From the NCBI RefSeq assembly GCF_030698145.1, contig NZ_JAUYNW010000142.1:1-32121 (forward strand): 32,121 nucleotides of DNA. The letters are read 5' to 3'. A model generated the notes under the pieces. It was not told where the DNA came from, made no database searches, and saw only the letters and a list, made by a program, of their open reading frames with translations. Shown here one piece after another: positions 7,512 through 18,961 of the stretch. Position 1 is the stretch's first letter, and each line of letters opens with the position of its first letter. A program made the position numbers and the translations under genes. The DNA is from Phenylobacterium sp. GTDB lineage: Bacteria; Pseudomonadota; Alphaproteobacteria; Caulobacterales; Caulobacteraceae.

Positions 7512-8168
7512 ATGGCCCGCCTCGCCCGCAGCAACCCGAACCTCACCCGTGAGGCCGTGATCGAAGCCGCAGCCGTCGTGCTGGAGCGTGAGGGCCATGC
7601 CGGCCTGACCATGCGGGCGGTGGCCGCCGAACTGAAGGTGCAGGCTCCCGCACTCTATTGGTATGTCGCCAACAAGGGGGCCCTGGAGGTCGCGCTCTAC
7701 GACCACCTGATGACAGGCCTGGAATTCGCGCCCGTGGGCGACGATTGGCGCGAGGACGTGCGGCGCATGGCCTGGGCGCTGCGCCGGCATCTGCTTTCGC
7801 GGCGTGACATCGGGCGGCTGGTGCCGAACGGCTTCTTCGTGGCCCCGAACACCATGGCGATGATGGATGTCGTGCTGGGCGTGCTGCTGGACGCCCGACT
7901 CAAACCGCGCGACGCCTTCTACGCCTTCGCCACCTGCTTCGGCTACGTGCTCAACTGGTCGATCCGAGAGGGTGAACTCCGGGCGCAGCCGGAGGGCGTC
8001 CGACTCGGCCTGGACGCGGAAGGCAGGGCGCTTCTGAAGACCGGCGCCTATCCCCGTCTGACCACCACGGCCAAGGCCTTCGCCGACCCCGGAAGCATCG
8101 ACGAGCAGTTCGCCTTTGGCCTCGACTGCCTGATCTCAGGCTTCGAACGGCTGGTCGCCAAAGCCTGA
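7512..8168 (+). CDS. TetR-family transcriptional regulator (TetR_C_1-like), divergent from P450
   Basis: A 218-residue regulator. The N-terminal helix-turn-helix spans about residues 34-53 (TMRAVAAELKVQAPALYWYV) and is followed by the KGALEVAL stretch typical of the family. The C-terminal ligand domain resembles that of classical TetR more than AcrR: it has a long helical region with GFFVAPN and a later YVLNW segment. AGGGG precedes the ATG closely. The divergent arrangement with the P450 gene and the shared palindromic region imply local control of the P450 gene. The inducer is unknown. The downstream acetyl-CoA synthetase gene starts 87 bp after its stop and is probably separately expressed. 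Confidence 0.88.
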   Translation: MARLARSNPNLTREAVIEAAAVVLEREGHAGLTMRAVAAELKVQAPALYWYVANKGALEVALYDHLMTGLEFAPVGDDWREDVRRMAWALRRHLLSRRDIGRLVPNGFFVAPNTMAMMDVVLGVLLDARLKPRDAFYAFATCFGYVLNWSIREGELRAQPEGVRLGLDAEGRALLKTGAYPRLTTTAKAFADPGSIDEQFAFGLDCLISGFERLVAKA

Positions 8169-8195
8169 TTATCGGCGAATCCCCGTCCTGGCCTG

Positions 8196-8223
8196 TTGCG
8201 CCAAGCCTCCCTCTCCGCATAAC
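8196..8223 (+). promoter_or_regulatory. Possible sigma70-type promoter of acs
   Basis: TTGCGC at 8196-8201 and CATAAC at 8218-8223 are separated by 16 bp, 33 bp ahead of the acs start. The -10 match is modest, so this is a tentative call. Confidence 0.3.
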
Positions 8224-8255
8224 TCCCCGCAAGTCTGTGAGAGGGAGTGCGCGCA

Positions 8256-10193
8256 GTGAGCGAAGGCGAGGTCTTTCCGGTTCCCGATGCCTGGGCGCAA
8301 CGCGCGCATATGGACGCCGCGGGCTACGAGGCCGCCGTGGCCGAGGTGGAAGCCGATCCGGAGGCCTATTGGCGCAAGATCGCCGGCCGCCTCGACTGGA
8401 TCGAGCCCTTCACCCAGGCCAAGGACACCTCCTTCCACAAGCATCCCTTCCACATCCGGTGGTACGCCGACGGGGTGCTGAACGTCTCGGTCAACTGCCT
8501 CGACCGGCACCTGGCCACGCGGGGCGATCAAACCGCCATCGTCTTCGAGCCCGATGACGGCGAACACGCCATCGAGCTGACCTATAAGGAACTGCACGCC
8601 GAAGTCTGCCGCATGGCCAATGTGCTCAAGGCCAAGGGCGTCAAGAAGGGCGACCGCGTCACCATCTACCTGCCGATGATCCCGCAGGTGGCGGTGTCCA
8701 TGCTGGCCTGCGCCCGCATCGGGGCGGTGCATTCGGTGATCTTCGGCGGCTTCTCGGCCGACAGCATCGCCGGCCGCATCCAGGACTGCGACTCGAAGAT
8801 CGTCATCACCGCCGACGAGGGCATGCGCGGCGGCAAGGTGGTCCCGCTGAAGAAGAACGTGGACGAGGCCCTGACCCAATGTCCGGGCGTCACCGACGTC
8901 ATCGTGGTCCGCCGCACCCGCGCCGATGTGCCGATGGTCGAGGGCCGCGACGCCTACTTCTCCGATCTCAAGCAGGACGTCTCCGACGTCTGCGAGCCCG
9001 AGCCGATGAACGCCGAGGATCCGCTGTTCATCCTCTACACCTCCGGCTCGACCGGTAAGCCCAAGGGGGTGCTGCACACCACCGGCGGCTATCTGGCCTG
9101 GGCGGCCCACACCCACGAGCTCGTCTTCGACTACCGCCCCGGCGAGGTCTTCTGGTGCACCGCCGACGTGGGCTGGGTCACCGGCCACAGCTATGTGGTG
9201 TACGGCCCCCTGGCCAATGCGGCGACCACGGTGATGTTCGAGGGCGTCCCCAACTACCCGACCAACTCCCGGTTCTGGGAGGTGGTCGACAAGCACAAGG
9301 TAGAGATCTTCTACACCGCGCCGACCGCGATCCGCGCCCTGATGCGCGACGGCGACGAGCCGGTGACCAGGACCAGCCGCAAGTCCCTTCGCCTGCTGGG
9401 CACGGTGGGCGAGCCGATCAATCCCGAGGCCTGGCTCTGGTACCACCGGGTGGTGGGCGACAGCCGCTGCCCTATCGTCGACACCTATTGGCAGACCGAG
9501 ACCGGTGCGGCGCTGGCCACCCCGCTGCCGGGGGCCCATCCCGCCAAGCCGGGCTCCTGCGCCAAGCCGCTGCCGGGGGTGAAGTTCGAGCTGGTCGACG
9601 CCGAGGGCAAGGTCCTGCACGGCGCGGTCAGCGGCAACCTGGTCATCACCGACTCATGGCCTGGCCAAATGCGCACGGTCTATGGCGACCACCAGCGCTT
9701 CTTCGACACCTACTTCTCCACCTATGCCGGCAAGTACTTCACCGGCGACGGCTGCCGCCGCGACGAGGACGGCTACTACTGGATCACCGGCCGGGTGGAC
9801 GACGTGATCAACGTCTCGGGCCACCGCCTGGGCACCGCTGAGATCGAGAGCGCCCTGGTCGGCAACGAGAACGTCGCCGAGGCCGCGGTGGTCGGCTTCC
9901 CACACGACATCAAGGGCCAGGGCATCTACTGCTTCGTGACCCTCAAGGCCGACGTGACCCCCACCGACATCCTGCAGGCCGAGCTGAAGGGCTGGGTCCG
10001 CCGCGAGATCGGGCCGTTCGCCGCCCCCGACGTGGTGCAGTTCGCGCCCGGCCTGCCCAAGACCCGCTCGGGAAAGATCATGCGCCGCATCCTGCGCAAG
10101 ATCGCCGAGAACGACCTCTCCAACCTGGGCGACACCTCCACCCTGGCCGACCCCTCGGTGGTCGACGACCTGGTGAAGAACCGCGAGGCCTGA
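8256..10193 (+). CDS. acs: Acetyl-CoA synthetase (AMP-forming)
   Basis: The 645-residue protein converts acetate, ATP and CoA to acetyl-CoA, AMP and pyrophosphate. The N-terminal ACS extension (about 1-85) is followed by the AMP-binding domain with the P-loop [11 protein letters not shown] at 261-271. Further signatures are [10 protein letters not shown], the adenine-binding DTYWQTETG, and the C-terminal domain with SGKIMRR, where Lys607 is the residue expected to be acetylated by Pat-type enzymes and needed for adenylation. Length matches E. coli Acs (652). A GTG at 8247 is also in frame but sits directly on the GAGGGAG ribosome binding site. The GTG at 8256 has normal spacing (8 nt) and is preferred. 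The next gene follows after 7 nt and is probably cotranscribed. Confidence 0.95.
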   Translation: MSEGEVFPVPDAWAQRAHMDAAGYEAAVAEVEADPEAYWRKIAGRLDWIEPFTQAKDTSFHKHPFHIRWYADGVLNVSVNCLDRHLATRGDQTAIVFEPDDGEHAIELTYKELHAEVCRMANVLKAKGVKKGDRVTIYLPMIPQVAVSMLACARIGAVHSVIFGGFSADSIAGRIQDCDSKIVITADEGMRGGKVVPLKKNVDEALTQCPGVTDVIVVRRTRADVPMVEGRDAYFSDLKQDVSDVCEPEPMNAEDPLFILYTSGSTGKPKGVLHTTGGYLAWAAHTHELVFDYRPGEVFWCTADVGWVTGHSYVVYGPLANAATTVMFEGVPNYPTNSRFWEVVDKHKVEIFYTAPTAIRALMRDGDEPVTRTSRKSLRLLGTVGEPINPEAWLWYHRVVGDSRCPIVDTYWQTETGAALATPLPGAHPAKPGSCAKPLPGVKFELVDAEGKVLHGAVSGNLVITDSWPGQMRTVYGDHQRFFDTYFSTYAGKYFTGDGCRRDEDGYYWITGRVDDVINVSGHRLGTAEIESALVGNENVAEAAVVGFPHDIKGQGIYCFVTLKADVTPTDILQAELKGWVRREIGPFAAPDVVQFAPGLPKTRSGKIMRRILRKIAENDLSNLGDTSTLADPSVVDDLVKNREA

Positions 10194-10200
10194 GGTCTCC

Positions 10201-11187
10201 ATGAGCCCGGACCTGCCGCCCGCCCTGCGCCAGGCCGCCGACCGCCTGCTGGAGGGTGTGTCGCGCAAGGGCCTGGCCGAGCAGTCGGCGAGGATCTCGG
10301 CGCAGTACCGCGCGGGTCAGACCTCCGCGGGGGTGGTGGGATCGGCGGCCGACGCCACGGCCTATGTCCTGACCCGCCTGCCCGCCACCTATGCGGCCGG
10401 CGCCCATGTGCTCGCCGAGGCCGCCCGGATCGCGCCGGGCTTTGCACCCATGAGCTTGCTCGACGCCGGGGCGGGACCGGGCGGCGCGAGCTGGGCGGCG
10501 CTGGAGACCTGGCCGGGCGTTGCGGCCGCGACCCTGCTGGATTCCAACCGATCCTTCCTCGACATGGCCCAGACCCTGGCCGCCGGCGGACCGGCCGCCC
10601 TGCGCGACGCCCAACGCTTGCGCGGCGACCTGACAGCACCGCAGGACTGGCCCGCCGCCGACCTGGTCGTCGCCAGCTATGCGCTCGCCGAGATCGCGCC
10701 GGCCCGCCAGGCCGGGACGATCGCCGCGCTCTGGGCCTCCACCCTGGGCATGCTGGTGCTGATCGAGCCCGGTACGCCGGCCGGCCACGGCCGCATCCTG
10801 ACCGCCCGCGAAGGGCTGATCGCGGCGGGCGCGACCATCCTCGGGCCTTGCCCGCACCACGCCCCCTGCCCGCTGGTCGCGCCCGACTGGTGCCATTTCG
10901 TCCAGCGTCTGCCGCGCTCGCGAGACCATCGCCTGGCCAAGGGCGGCGAGGTCCCATTCGAGGACGAGAAGTTCATCTACCTGGTCGCGGCCCGGCCCGC
11001 CGTGGCCGCCGGCCGCCGCGAGGCCCGCATCCTCGCCCCGCCGCACGCCGTCAAGCCCGGGATCACCTTCAAGCTCTGCACGCCGGAGGGAACGGCCGCG
11101 CCGCGCTTCGTCCCGCGCCGCGACAAGCCCGCCTACGCCGCGGCCCGGCACCTCGGCTGGGGCGACGTCCTGCCGGCCGCGGAATAG
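10201..11187 (+). CDS. Rsm22/METTL17-type mitoribosome-assembly-like methyltransferase homologue
   Basis: A 328-residue protein of the Rsm22 family. The SAM-binding motif I LDAGAGPGG lies at 87-95 and an acidic LLDSNR segment at about 112-117. Cysteines occur at 217, 223, 231 and 293 with C-x5-C-x7-C spacing and a distant fourth. As I recall, this matches the cysteines that hold the [4Fe-4S] cluster in human METTL17. Family members bind the small ribosomal subunit; methyltransferase activity is uncertain. It should act in the cytoplasm on 30S assembly. The ATG is 7 nt after the acs stop, so it is likely translated from the same transcript, although no functional link to acetate is evident. 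Confidence 0.82.
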   Translation: MSPDLPPALRQAADRLLEGVSRKGLAEQSARISAQYRAGQTSAGVVGSAADATAYVLTRLPATYAAGAHVLAEAARIAPGFAPMSLLDAGAGPGGASWAALETWPGVAAATLLDSNRSFLDMAQTLAAGGPAALRDAQRLRGDLTAPQDWPAADLVVASYALAEIAPARQAGTIAALWASTLGMLVLIEPGTPAGHGRILTAREGLIAAGATILGPCPHHAPCPLVAPDWCHFVQRLPRSRDHRLAKGGEVPFEDEKFIYLVAARPAVAAGRREARILAPPHAVKPGITFKLCTPEGTAAPRFVPRRDKPAYAAARHLGWGDVLPAAE

Positions 11188-11297
11188 TTCGAACGCGCGT
11201 TTAAATTCGCTGGCGGAACGCGGTTGACCTTGCGACAACTGCGCCCTGGCCCAACCGTATTTCCGGGCCGCGCCATATAAATCCCAGGGAGGCCCAT

Positions 11298-12281
11298 ATG
11301 CCCAAGAGCCGTGAAATCCACCTTGTCGCCCGTCCCCAGGGCATGCCCAGCCAGGACCATTTCGCCCTGGTCGAAACGACCACGCCCGACGCCGCCGACG
11401 GCCAGGTGCTGGTCGAGAACCTCTTCATGTCGGTGGACCCGGCCATGCGTCCCCGGCTGACCTCCGGCCAGGATCTCAACGTCGCTATGATGGGCGGCGC
11501 GCTCGGCAAGGTGGTGCAGTCCAAGCATCCCGATTTCGCGGTCGGCGACCTGGTCTCCAACCGCCTGGGCTTCCGGGAGTTCTTCGTCTCCGACGGCAAG
11601 GGCCTGACCAAGCTCGCCGCCGATCCGGACCTGTCGCTGACCGCCCACATGCATGCCCTGGGCATGACCGGCTTCACCGCCTATGGCGGCCTGCTGCACA
11701 TCGGCGCGCTGAAGGACGGCGAGCAGGTGTTCGTGTCCACCGCCGCCGGCGCCGTGGGCTCGATCGCCGCCCAGATCGCCAAGATCAAGGGCTGCTACGT
11801 GGTTGGCTCCACCGGCGCGGCCGACAAGGCCGCCTGGCTGAAGGACGATGTCGGGCTGGACGCAGTGATCAACTACAAGGAGACCCCGATCCGTCAGGCG
11901 CTGGAAGACGCCACGCCCAAGGGCATCGATGTCTATTTCGACAATGTCGGCGGCGACCATCTCGAGGCCGCCCTGCGCCGCATGAACACGCTCGGCCGCG
12001 TGCCGGTCTGCGGCTTCATCTCGGGCTACAACTCGGGCCACTCGGCCGTCTCGAACCTGTCGAACATCATCTATTCGCGGGTGATGCTGCGCGGCTTCGT
12101 CGGCACCGACTTCATGCACCTCTACGGCGACTTCCAGCGCGACATGTCGAGCTGGCTGAAAGAGGGCAAGGTCAAGTACCAGGAGACCATCCTGGACGGG
12201 ATCGCCAACGCGCCGTCCGCCCTGATCGGACTGATGGAAGGCCGGAATTCCGGCAAGATGCTGGTCCGCCTCGCCGGCTGA
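11298..12281 (+). CDS. NADP-dependent oxidoreductase, MDR superfamily (CurA / leukotriene B4 dehydrogenase-like)
   Basis: The 327-residue protein matches medium-chain reductases that reduce alkenal and enone double bonds with NADPH. It has the substrate-domain SVDPAMRPRL segment, LGMTGFTAYGGL, the nucleotide-binding AAGAVG at 149-154 and the FDNVGGDHLEAAL block. The zinc ligands of alcohol dehydrogenases are absent, as expected for this subfamily. GGGAGG precedes the ATG at normal distance. The upstream gap (11188-11297) holds two short palindromes, GTTCGAAC at 11187-11194 and AACGCGCGTT at 11192-11201, and a TTGACC at 11224-11229 without a convincing -10. The likely role is aldehyde or quinone detoxification or secondary metabolism. 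Confidence 0.9.
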   Translation: MPKSREIHLVARPQGMPSQDHFALVETTTPDAADGQVLVENLFMSVDPAMRPRLTSGQDLNVAMMGGALGKVVQSKHPDFAVGDLVSNRLGFREFFVSDGKGLTKLAADPDLSLTAHMHALGMTGFTAYGGLLHIGALKDGEQVFVSTAAGAVGSIAAQIAKIKGCYVVGSTGAADKAAWLKDDVGLDAVINYKETPIRQALEDATPKGIDVYFDNVGGDHLEAALRRMNTLGRVPVCGFISGYNSGHSAVSNLSNIIYSRVMLRGFVGTDFMHLYGDFQRDMSSWLKEGKVKYQETILDGIANAPSALIGLMEGRNSGKMLVRLAG

Positions 12282-12308
12282 TCATGACAATCCCGTAAGC
12301 TTCCCAGG

Positions 12309-12335
12309 GGCCGCGCCGGTGCTAGGGTCGCGGCC
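12309..12335. terminator. GC-rich inverted repeat between oxidoreductase and M16 genes
   Basis: GGCCGCG at 12309-12315 and CGCGGCC at 12329-12335 can form a 7-bp stem with a 13-nt loop, 28 bp after the oxidoreductase stop and 22 bp before the next ATG. No U-run follows, so terminator activity is uncertain; it may instead structure the M16 leader. Confidence 0.35.
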
Positions 12336-12357
12336 TCTCGCCATTCTGGAAGCGTCC

Positions 12358-15171
12358 ATGTTCCGCACCGCCGCTCGCGCCTTCGCCCTGACCCTCACCC
12401 TGGCGCTGGCGGCGCCCGCGTTCGCCGCCGATACGGTCCCGCCGATCGTCTACAAGGAACGGACCCTGGCCAACGGCCTGAAGGTCTATTCCTCGGTCGA
12501 CAAGACCACGCCCAATGTGACGGTCCAGGTCTGGTACGGGGTGGGGTCGAAGGACGATCCGGCCGGCCGCTCGGGCTTCGCGCACCTGTTCGAACACATG
12601 ATGTTCAAGGCCACGCGCGACATGCCGTCGGAAACCATCGACCGCATGACCGAGGACGTCGGCGGGTTCAACAACGCCTCCACCTATGACGACTTCACCA
12701 ACTACTACGAGGTCGTCCCCGCCAACCATCTGCAGCGCCTGCTCTGGGTGGAGGCCCAGCGCCTGGGCTCCCTGGTGGTCGACGAGGCCACCTTCAAGTC
12801 CGAGCGCGACGTGGTGAAGGAGGAGCTGCGCCAGCGGATCCTGGCCAGCCCCTACGGCCGGCTGTTCGGGCTGATGCTGCCCCAGGCCTCCTACACCACC
12901 CACCCCTACAGGCGCCCGGGCATCGGCTCCATCGAGGAGCTGGACGCCGCCACCATCGACGACGTGCGCGCCTTCCACGCGGCCCATTACCGGCCCGACA
13001 ACGCCGCCCTGATCGTCATCGGTAATTTCGACGAGGCGGCGCTCAACGCCTGGGTCGACACCTATTTCGCGCCCCTGAAGCGCCCGGCCGCGCCGATCGC
13101 GCGCGTCACCGCTGTCGAGCCGCCGCGCACCCAGGCCGGCGTCTTTGAGGGCTATGGCCCCAATGTGCCCCTGCCTGCCGTCGCCATGACCTGGCACGCC
13201 CCGGCGGCCTCCAGCCCCGACGCGCCGGCGCTCACCGTGCTCAACGCCATCGTGTCGTCAGGCAAGTCGTCGCGGCTCTATGACAGCCTGGTCTACCAGC
13301 AGCAGGTGGCGGCCGACGTGTTCTCCGACGCCTCGCTTCCCGAGCAGCCCGGCATGGTGGCGATGGGCGCCATCCTCGCCGGCGGCAAGACCATCGCGCA
13401 GGGCGAGAAGGCCCTGCTGGGAGAAGTCGCCCGCCTGCGCGACGCCCCGGCCACGGCCGCCGAGCTCTCCGAGGCCAAGAACGAGCTGATCTCGGCCAAG
13501 CTTCGCGAGCGCGAGACCATCGACGGCCGCGCCTTCGCGCTCGGCTACGCCCTGCGCACCGCGGGCGACGCGGCCCTGGCCAACACCGAGCTGGCGCGGT
13601 TGCAGGCGGTCACCGCCGCCGACGTCCAGCGGGTCGCCCGGAAGTACCTGACCGACACCGGCCGGATGACCATCCGCTACCAGGCCGAGGCCAACCGGCC
13701 CGCGGGCCAGGCCGACGCCACGCCCAAGCCGGCGGTGGTGGCCTCGGTCAAGTACGCGGGCGAGATCGTCACCCTGGCGCCCGAAGGCCAGCGCCTGGCC
13801 CCGCCGCCCCTGGGGACGCCGGTCAGCCCGGTCCTGCCCAAACCCTCGGAAAAGACCCTGGCCAACGGCCTGCGGGTGATCGTCGCCAAGTCCTCGGACC
13901 TGCCCCTGGTCACCGCCGACCTCACCGTCCGGACGGGCGCCTGGGCCGATCCCGACGGCCTGGCCGGCGCGGTGGGTATGACCGCCGGAATGCTGACCGA
14001 GGGCACCAAGACCCGCGGCGCCCAGCAGATCGCCAGCCAGACCGAGGCGCTGGGCGCCTCGCTGGAGGCGGGCGGGGCCCAGGAGAGCGCGTCGGTCACC
14101 CTCAATGTCATGCCCGAGAAGCTGCCGGCGGCGCTCGCCATCATGGCCGACGTGGCGCGCAATCCGGCCTTCCAGGGCGAGGAGCTGGAACGCCAGCGCA
14201 GCCAGGCCCTGGACGGCCTTTCCGTGGCCTACCAGTCGCCCGGATCGCTCGCCAGCATGGCGACAGCCCAGGTCGTGTTCTCCGGCACACCCTTCGGCCA
14301 CGTGGCCACCGGCACGCCGGCCTCGCTGACCAAGGTCACCACCGCCGACCTCGCCCGGCTGCATGCCGCCCACTTCCGGCCCGACAACGCCATCCTGGTG
14401 CTGACCGGCGCCATCACCCCCGAGCAGGGCTTCGACCTGGCCCACGAGGCCTTCGGCGATTGGAAGGCCCCGGCGGGTCCGCCCCCGGTCCGCGCCGTCG
14501 TCGCGCCCAAGGCCGCCCCGCGCGCCGTGGCCATCGACCTGCCCGGCACCGGCCAGGCCGCCGTCACCGTGGTCAAGGCCGCCATCCCCCGCTCCGCGCC
14601 CGACTACTATCCCGGCATCGTCGCCAACTCGGTGCTGGGCGGCGGCTATTCCGCCCGCCTGAACCAGGAGATCCGCATCAAGCGCGGCCTCTCCTACGGG
14701 GCCAATTCCGGGCTTTCGGCGCAGCGGACCACCGGTCTGTTCCGCGCCGCGGCCCAGACCAAGAACGAGTCGGCGCCCGAGGTGCTCGACCTGATCGTCG
14801 CCGAGCTGAACCGCCTGGCCCAGACGCCGGCCGGCGCCGATGAGCTGAAGGCCCGCAAGTCGGTGCTGGTGGGCGGCTTCGGCCGCGAACTGGCCACCAC
14901 CGGCGGCCTGGCCGACATCCTGGGGAACCTGGCGCTCTACGACCTGCCCCTGGCCGAGATCGGCGCCTATACCGGCAAGGTCGAGGCGGTGACCCCGGCC
15001 GACGTCCAGGCCTTCGCCAAGGCCCATCTCGATCCCGCCACCGCCAGCGTGGTCGTCGCCGGCGACGCCAAGGCGTTCCTGGAGGGGCTCAAGACCCGCC
15101 GGCCGAACCTGGAGACTGTCCCGGCCGCCGGGATCGACCTCGATCGCGCGGACCTCAAGAAGGCGAACTAG
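12358..15171 (+). CDS. Exported two-domain M16-family zinc metallopeptidase
   Basis: A 937-residue protein with a signal peptide (cleavage near AAPAFAA, residues 18-24) and two M16 (pitrilysin/processing-peptidase) halves. The N-terminal half has the inverted zinc motif HLFEH (His76, Glu79, His80). The third ligand, Glu155 or Glu156, lies in VVKEELRQR about 75 residues on, as the family requires. The second half begins near TLANGLRVIV and has the M16 fold pattern but VGMTAGM where HxxEH would be, so it is the non-catalytic partner. A C-terminal RIKRGLSYGA segment corresponds to the conserved R/Y region that closes over substrate. It is predicted to be periplasmic and to degrade short peptides. 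The ATG at 12358 is chosen over 12319 because it starts the signal peptide and has GGAAG upstream. Its stop shares CTAG with the convergent Hsp70 gene. Confidence 0.92.
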   Translation: MFRTAARAFALTLTLALAAPAFAADTVPPIVYKERTLANGLKVYSSVDKTTPNVTVQVWYGVGSKDDPAGRSGFAHLFEHMMFKATRDMPSETIDRMTEDVGGFNNASTYDDFTNYYEVVPANHLQRLLWVEAQRLGSLVVDEATFKSERDVVKEELRQRILASPYGRLFGLMLPQASYTTHPYRRPGIGSIEELDAATIDDVRAFHAAHYRPDNAALIVIGNFDEAALNAWVDTYFAPLKRPAAPIARVTAVEPPRTQAGVFEGYGPNVPLPAVAMTWHAPAASSPDAPALTVLNAIVSSGKSSRLYDSLVYQQQVAADVFSDASLPEQPGMVAMGAILAGGKTIAQGEKALLGEVARLRDAPATAAELSEAKNELISAKLRERETIDGRAFALGYALRTAGDAALANTELARLQAVTAADVQRVARKYLTDTGRMTIRYQAEANRPAGQADATPKPAVVASVKYAGEIVTLAPEGQRLAPPPLGTPVSPVLPKPSEKTLANGLRVIVAKSSDLPLVTADLTVRTGAWADPDGLAGAVGMTAGMLTEGTKTRGAQQIASQTEALGASLEAGGAQESASVTLNVMPEKLPAALAIMADVARNPAFQGEELERQRSQALDGLSVAYQSPGSLASMATAQVVFSGTPFGHVATGTPASLTKVTTADLARLHAAHFRPDNAILVLTGAITPEQGFDLAHEAFGDWKAPAGPPPVRAVVAPKAAPRAVAIDLPGTGQAAVTVVKAAIPRSAPDYYPGIVANSVLGGGYSARLNQEIRIKRGLSYGANSGLSAQRTTGLFRAAAQTKNESAPEVLDLIVAELNRLAQTPAGADELKARKSVLVGGFGRELATTGGLADILGNLALYDLPLAEIGAYTGKVEAVTPADVQAFAKAHLDPATASVVVAGDAKAFLEGLKTRRPNLETVPAAGIDLDRADLKKAN

Positions 15172-16466
15172 GCCCGCCGCGCCCATTTGGTGAGGTCGCG
15201 CTCGCGGCCCATCAGGGCCAGGCCCGAGGCGATGGATTCCAGTTCGCTGCCGGTCTCGATCTTCGAGGGCTCGAAGCGGCGGTGGAAGATATCGCGCACG
15301 GCCGGGACCAAGGACGAGCCGCCGGTCAGGAACACCCGGTCGACGCCGTCCGCGGTGATCCCCGCATCGGCCAGGGCCTCGTCGACCGCGCCCTCGATCA
15401 GGGCGAGCTCCGGCGCGATCCAGCCCTCGAACTCGGCGCGCTCGACCTCCCGACCGATGGCGATGGTCCCCGCCTCGAAGGCGAACCGGGCGCTGGTCTG
15501 GGCCGACAGGGCCTCCTTCAGCCGCGAGACGGAGCGGTAGAGCAGGTAGCCGTAGTTCTCGTCCAGGGTCTCGACCAGGCGGGCGATCTTCTCGGGCTCG
15601 ACGGCCTCGCGCACCAGCTTGCGGATCTCGCGCATCTCGCGGCTGGCCCGCATCAAGGCCAGCTGGTCCCAGCGGGCGAAGGTCGAATAGTAGCGGTTGG
15701 GGATCGGCAGGGTCTTGCCGAACGAGGTGTAGGACGAGCCCTTGCCCAACTCCGGTGACACCATGTTGTCAATGATCCGGTAGTCGAAGGCGTCGCCGGC
15801 GACGCCGACGCCCGACCGACCCATGGGGGTGGAGACGATCTCTCCATTCGCCCTGGAGAAGCGGATGATCGAGAAGTCGCTGGTGCCGCCGCCGAAGTCG
15901 CCCACCAGGACGGTGGCGTCCTCGGTGAGTTCGCGGGCGAAGAAGAAGGCCGCGCCGACCGGCTCATAAGCGTAGAGGATCTCGGTGAATCCCAGTCGCT
16001 GGAAGGCGGCCTCGTAGCGCTGGAGGGCCAGCTCCTCCTTCGGCGCGCCGCCGGCGAAGACCACGGGCCGGCCCACGATCACCCGCTTCGGCAGGTCCGC
16101 CATGTCGCCGCCCGCATGGTCGCGAAGCTTCAACAGGAAGGCCGAGAGCAGGTCCTCGAACTGGTAGCGGCGCCCGATGATCTGGGTCTCGGTGAAGCTC
16201 TCCGACGCGGCGAAACTCTTGAAGGACTGGATGAACCGCGTCTCCAGCGGGTCCTCCACATAGGCCTCGATGGCCCACGGCCCGGCCTCCACCGTCCGCT
16301 CGGACGGATGTTCCGGCGGGGCGTGGAAGGAGAGCGCCGAGCGGAAGGCGAACACCTCCGCCTCGGGGGCCGGGAACTTCACCAGGTGCGCGGGACCGTC
16401 GGCGCCCGCGAGCGCGACGACCGTGTTCGTCGTGCCGAAATCAATGCCGATGCTGAGACCGGTCAT
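15168..16466 (-). CDS. Hsp70-family ATPase, short YegD-like form
   Basis: The 432-residue protein carries the actin/Hsp70 ATPase core. Phosphate-1 loop GIDFGTTNT is at 7-15, phosphate-2 VGDFGGGTSD at 188-197, and an adenosine-loop VFLTGGSSLVP lies near the C-terminus. It ends soon after the nucleotide-binding domain, so the substrate-binding beta-sandwich and helical lid of DnaK are missing. E. coli YegD has the same architecture and about the same length (450). Function of this group is poorly known; chaperone activity of the DnaK type is unlikely without the lid. An ATG at 16511 is in frame, but the ATG at 16466 has AGGAG upstream and starts right before the conserved core. A strong hairpin (16484-16516) lies immediately upstream of that ribosome binding site. 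Confidence 0.88.
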   Translation of the reverse strand: MTGLSIGIDFGTTNTVVALAGADGPAHLVKFPAPEAEVFAFRSALSFHAPPEHPSERTVEAGPWAIEAYVEDPLETRFIQSFKSFAASESFTETQIIGRRYQFEDLLSAFLLKLRDHAGGDMADLPKRVIVGRPVVFAGGAPKEELALQRYEAAFQRLGFTEILYAYEPVGAAFFFARELTEDATVLVGDFGGGTSDFSIIRFSRANGEIVSTPMGRSGVGVAGDAFDYRIIDNMVSPELGKGSSYTSFGKTLPIPNRYYSTFARWDQLALMRASREMREIRKLVREAVEPEKIARLVETLDENYGYLLYRSVSRLKEALSAQTSARFAFEAGTIAIGREVERAEFEGWIAPELALIEGAVDEALADAGITADGVDRVFLTGGSSLVPAVRDIFHRRFEPSKIETGSELESIASGLALMGRERDLTKWARRA

Positions 16467-16483
16467 GGTCGCGCTCCTGTTCG

Positions 16484-16516
16484 AGGGGTGGGGACGACGG
16501 ATCGTCCGCACCCCCT
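16484..16516 (-). terminator. Strong stem-loop between maeB and the Hsp70 gene
   Basis: On the plus strand GGGGTG (16485-16490) and GGACGA (16492-16497) pair with TCGTCC (16502-16507) and CACCCC (16509-16514). This gives a 12-bp stem with one internal mismatch (91/508) and a four-base loop, extendable by one pair. Transcribed leftwards, it follows the maeB stop and ends 6 nt before the AGGAG of the Hsp70 gene. There is no U-tract, so it could be a maeB 3' processing or termination structure, or a translation-controlling element in the Hsp70 leader. Confidence 0.5.
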
Positions 16517-16542
16517 GGAGCGACGAGCCGTCAGTTCGTGTG

Positions 16543-16552
16543 CGTGCGCACG
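16543..16552. repeat. Short palindrome just after maeB stop
   Basis: CGTGCGCACG is a perfect 10-bp palindrome 4 bp downstream of the maeB stop codon. It may add to the 3' structure of the maeB transcript; no other role is apparent. Confidence 0.25.
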
Positions 16553-16556
16553 GACA

Positions 16557-18845
<2,289 letters not shown>

Positions 18846-18922
18846 AGGTGCGGCGGTTCCTTCGGGCGGGCTTGGATTTGGAGGGCGCCAACCTATAGAG
18901 CCCGGCCGCGCATCACAACCGT

Positions 18923-18961
18923 CCCACGGTAAGCTTTGCTGGGGGGTTTCAGGGCCGTGGG
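18923..18961 (-). repeat. Inverted repeat spanning the end of the TetR gene
   Basis: CCCACGG at 18923-18929 and CCGTGGG at 18955-18961 are exact inverted repeats separated by 25 bp; the right arm lies in the last codons of the TetR gene. It could act as a weak transcription end structure for that gene, but the loop is long and there is no U-tract. Confidence 0.3.

Noticed and set aside
8169..9620. A 483-codon minus-strand frame opposite acs
   Set aside because: Low-complexity shadow composition; acs on the plus strand has every family motif.
13258..15186. A 642-codon open frame on the minus strand opposite the M16 gene
   Set aside because: Composition is Gly/Ala/Arg/Asp/His-rich without any domain pattern. 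It mirrors third-position GC bias of the real M16 gene, which has a signal peptide and zinc motif.
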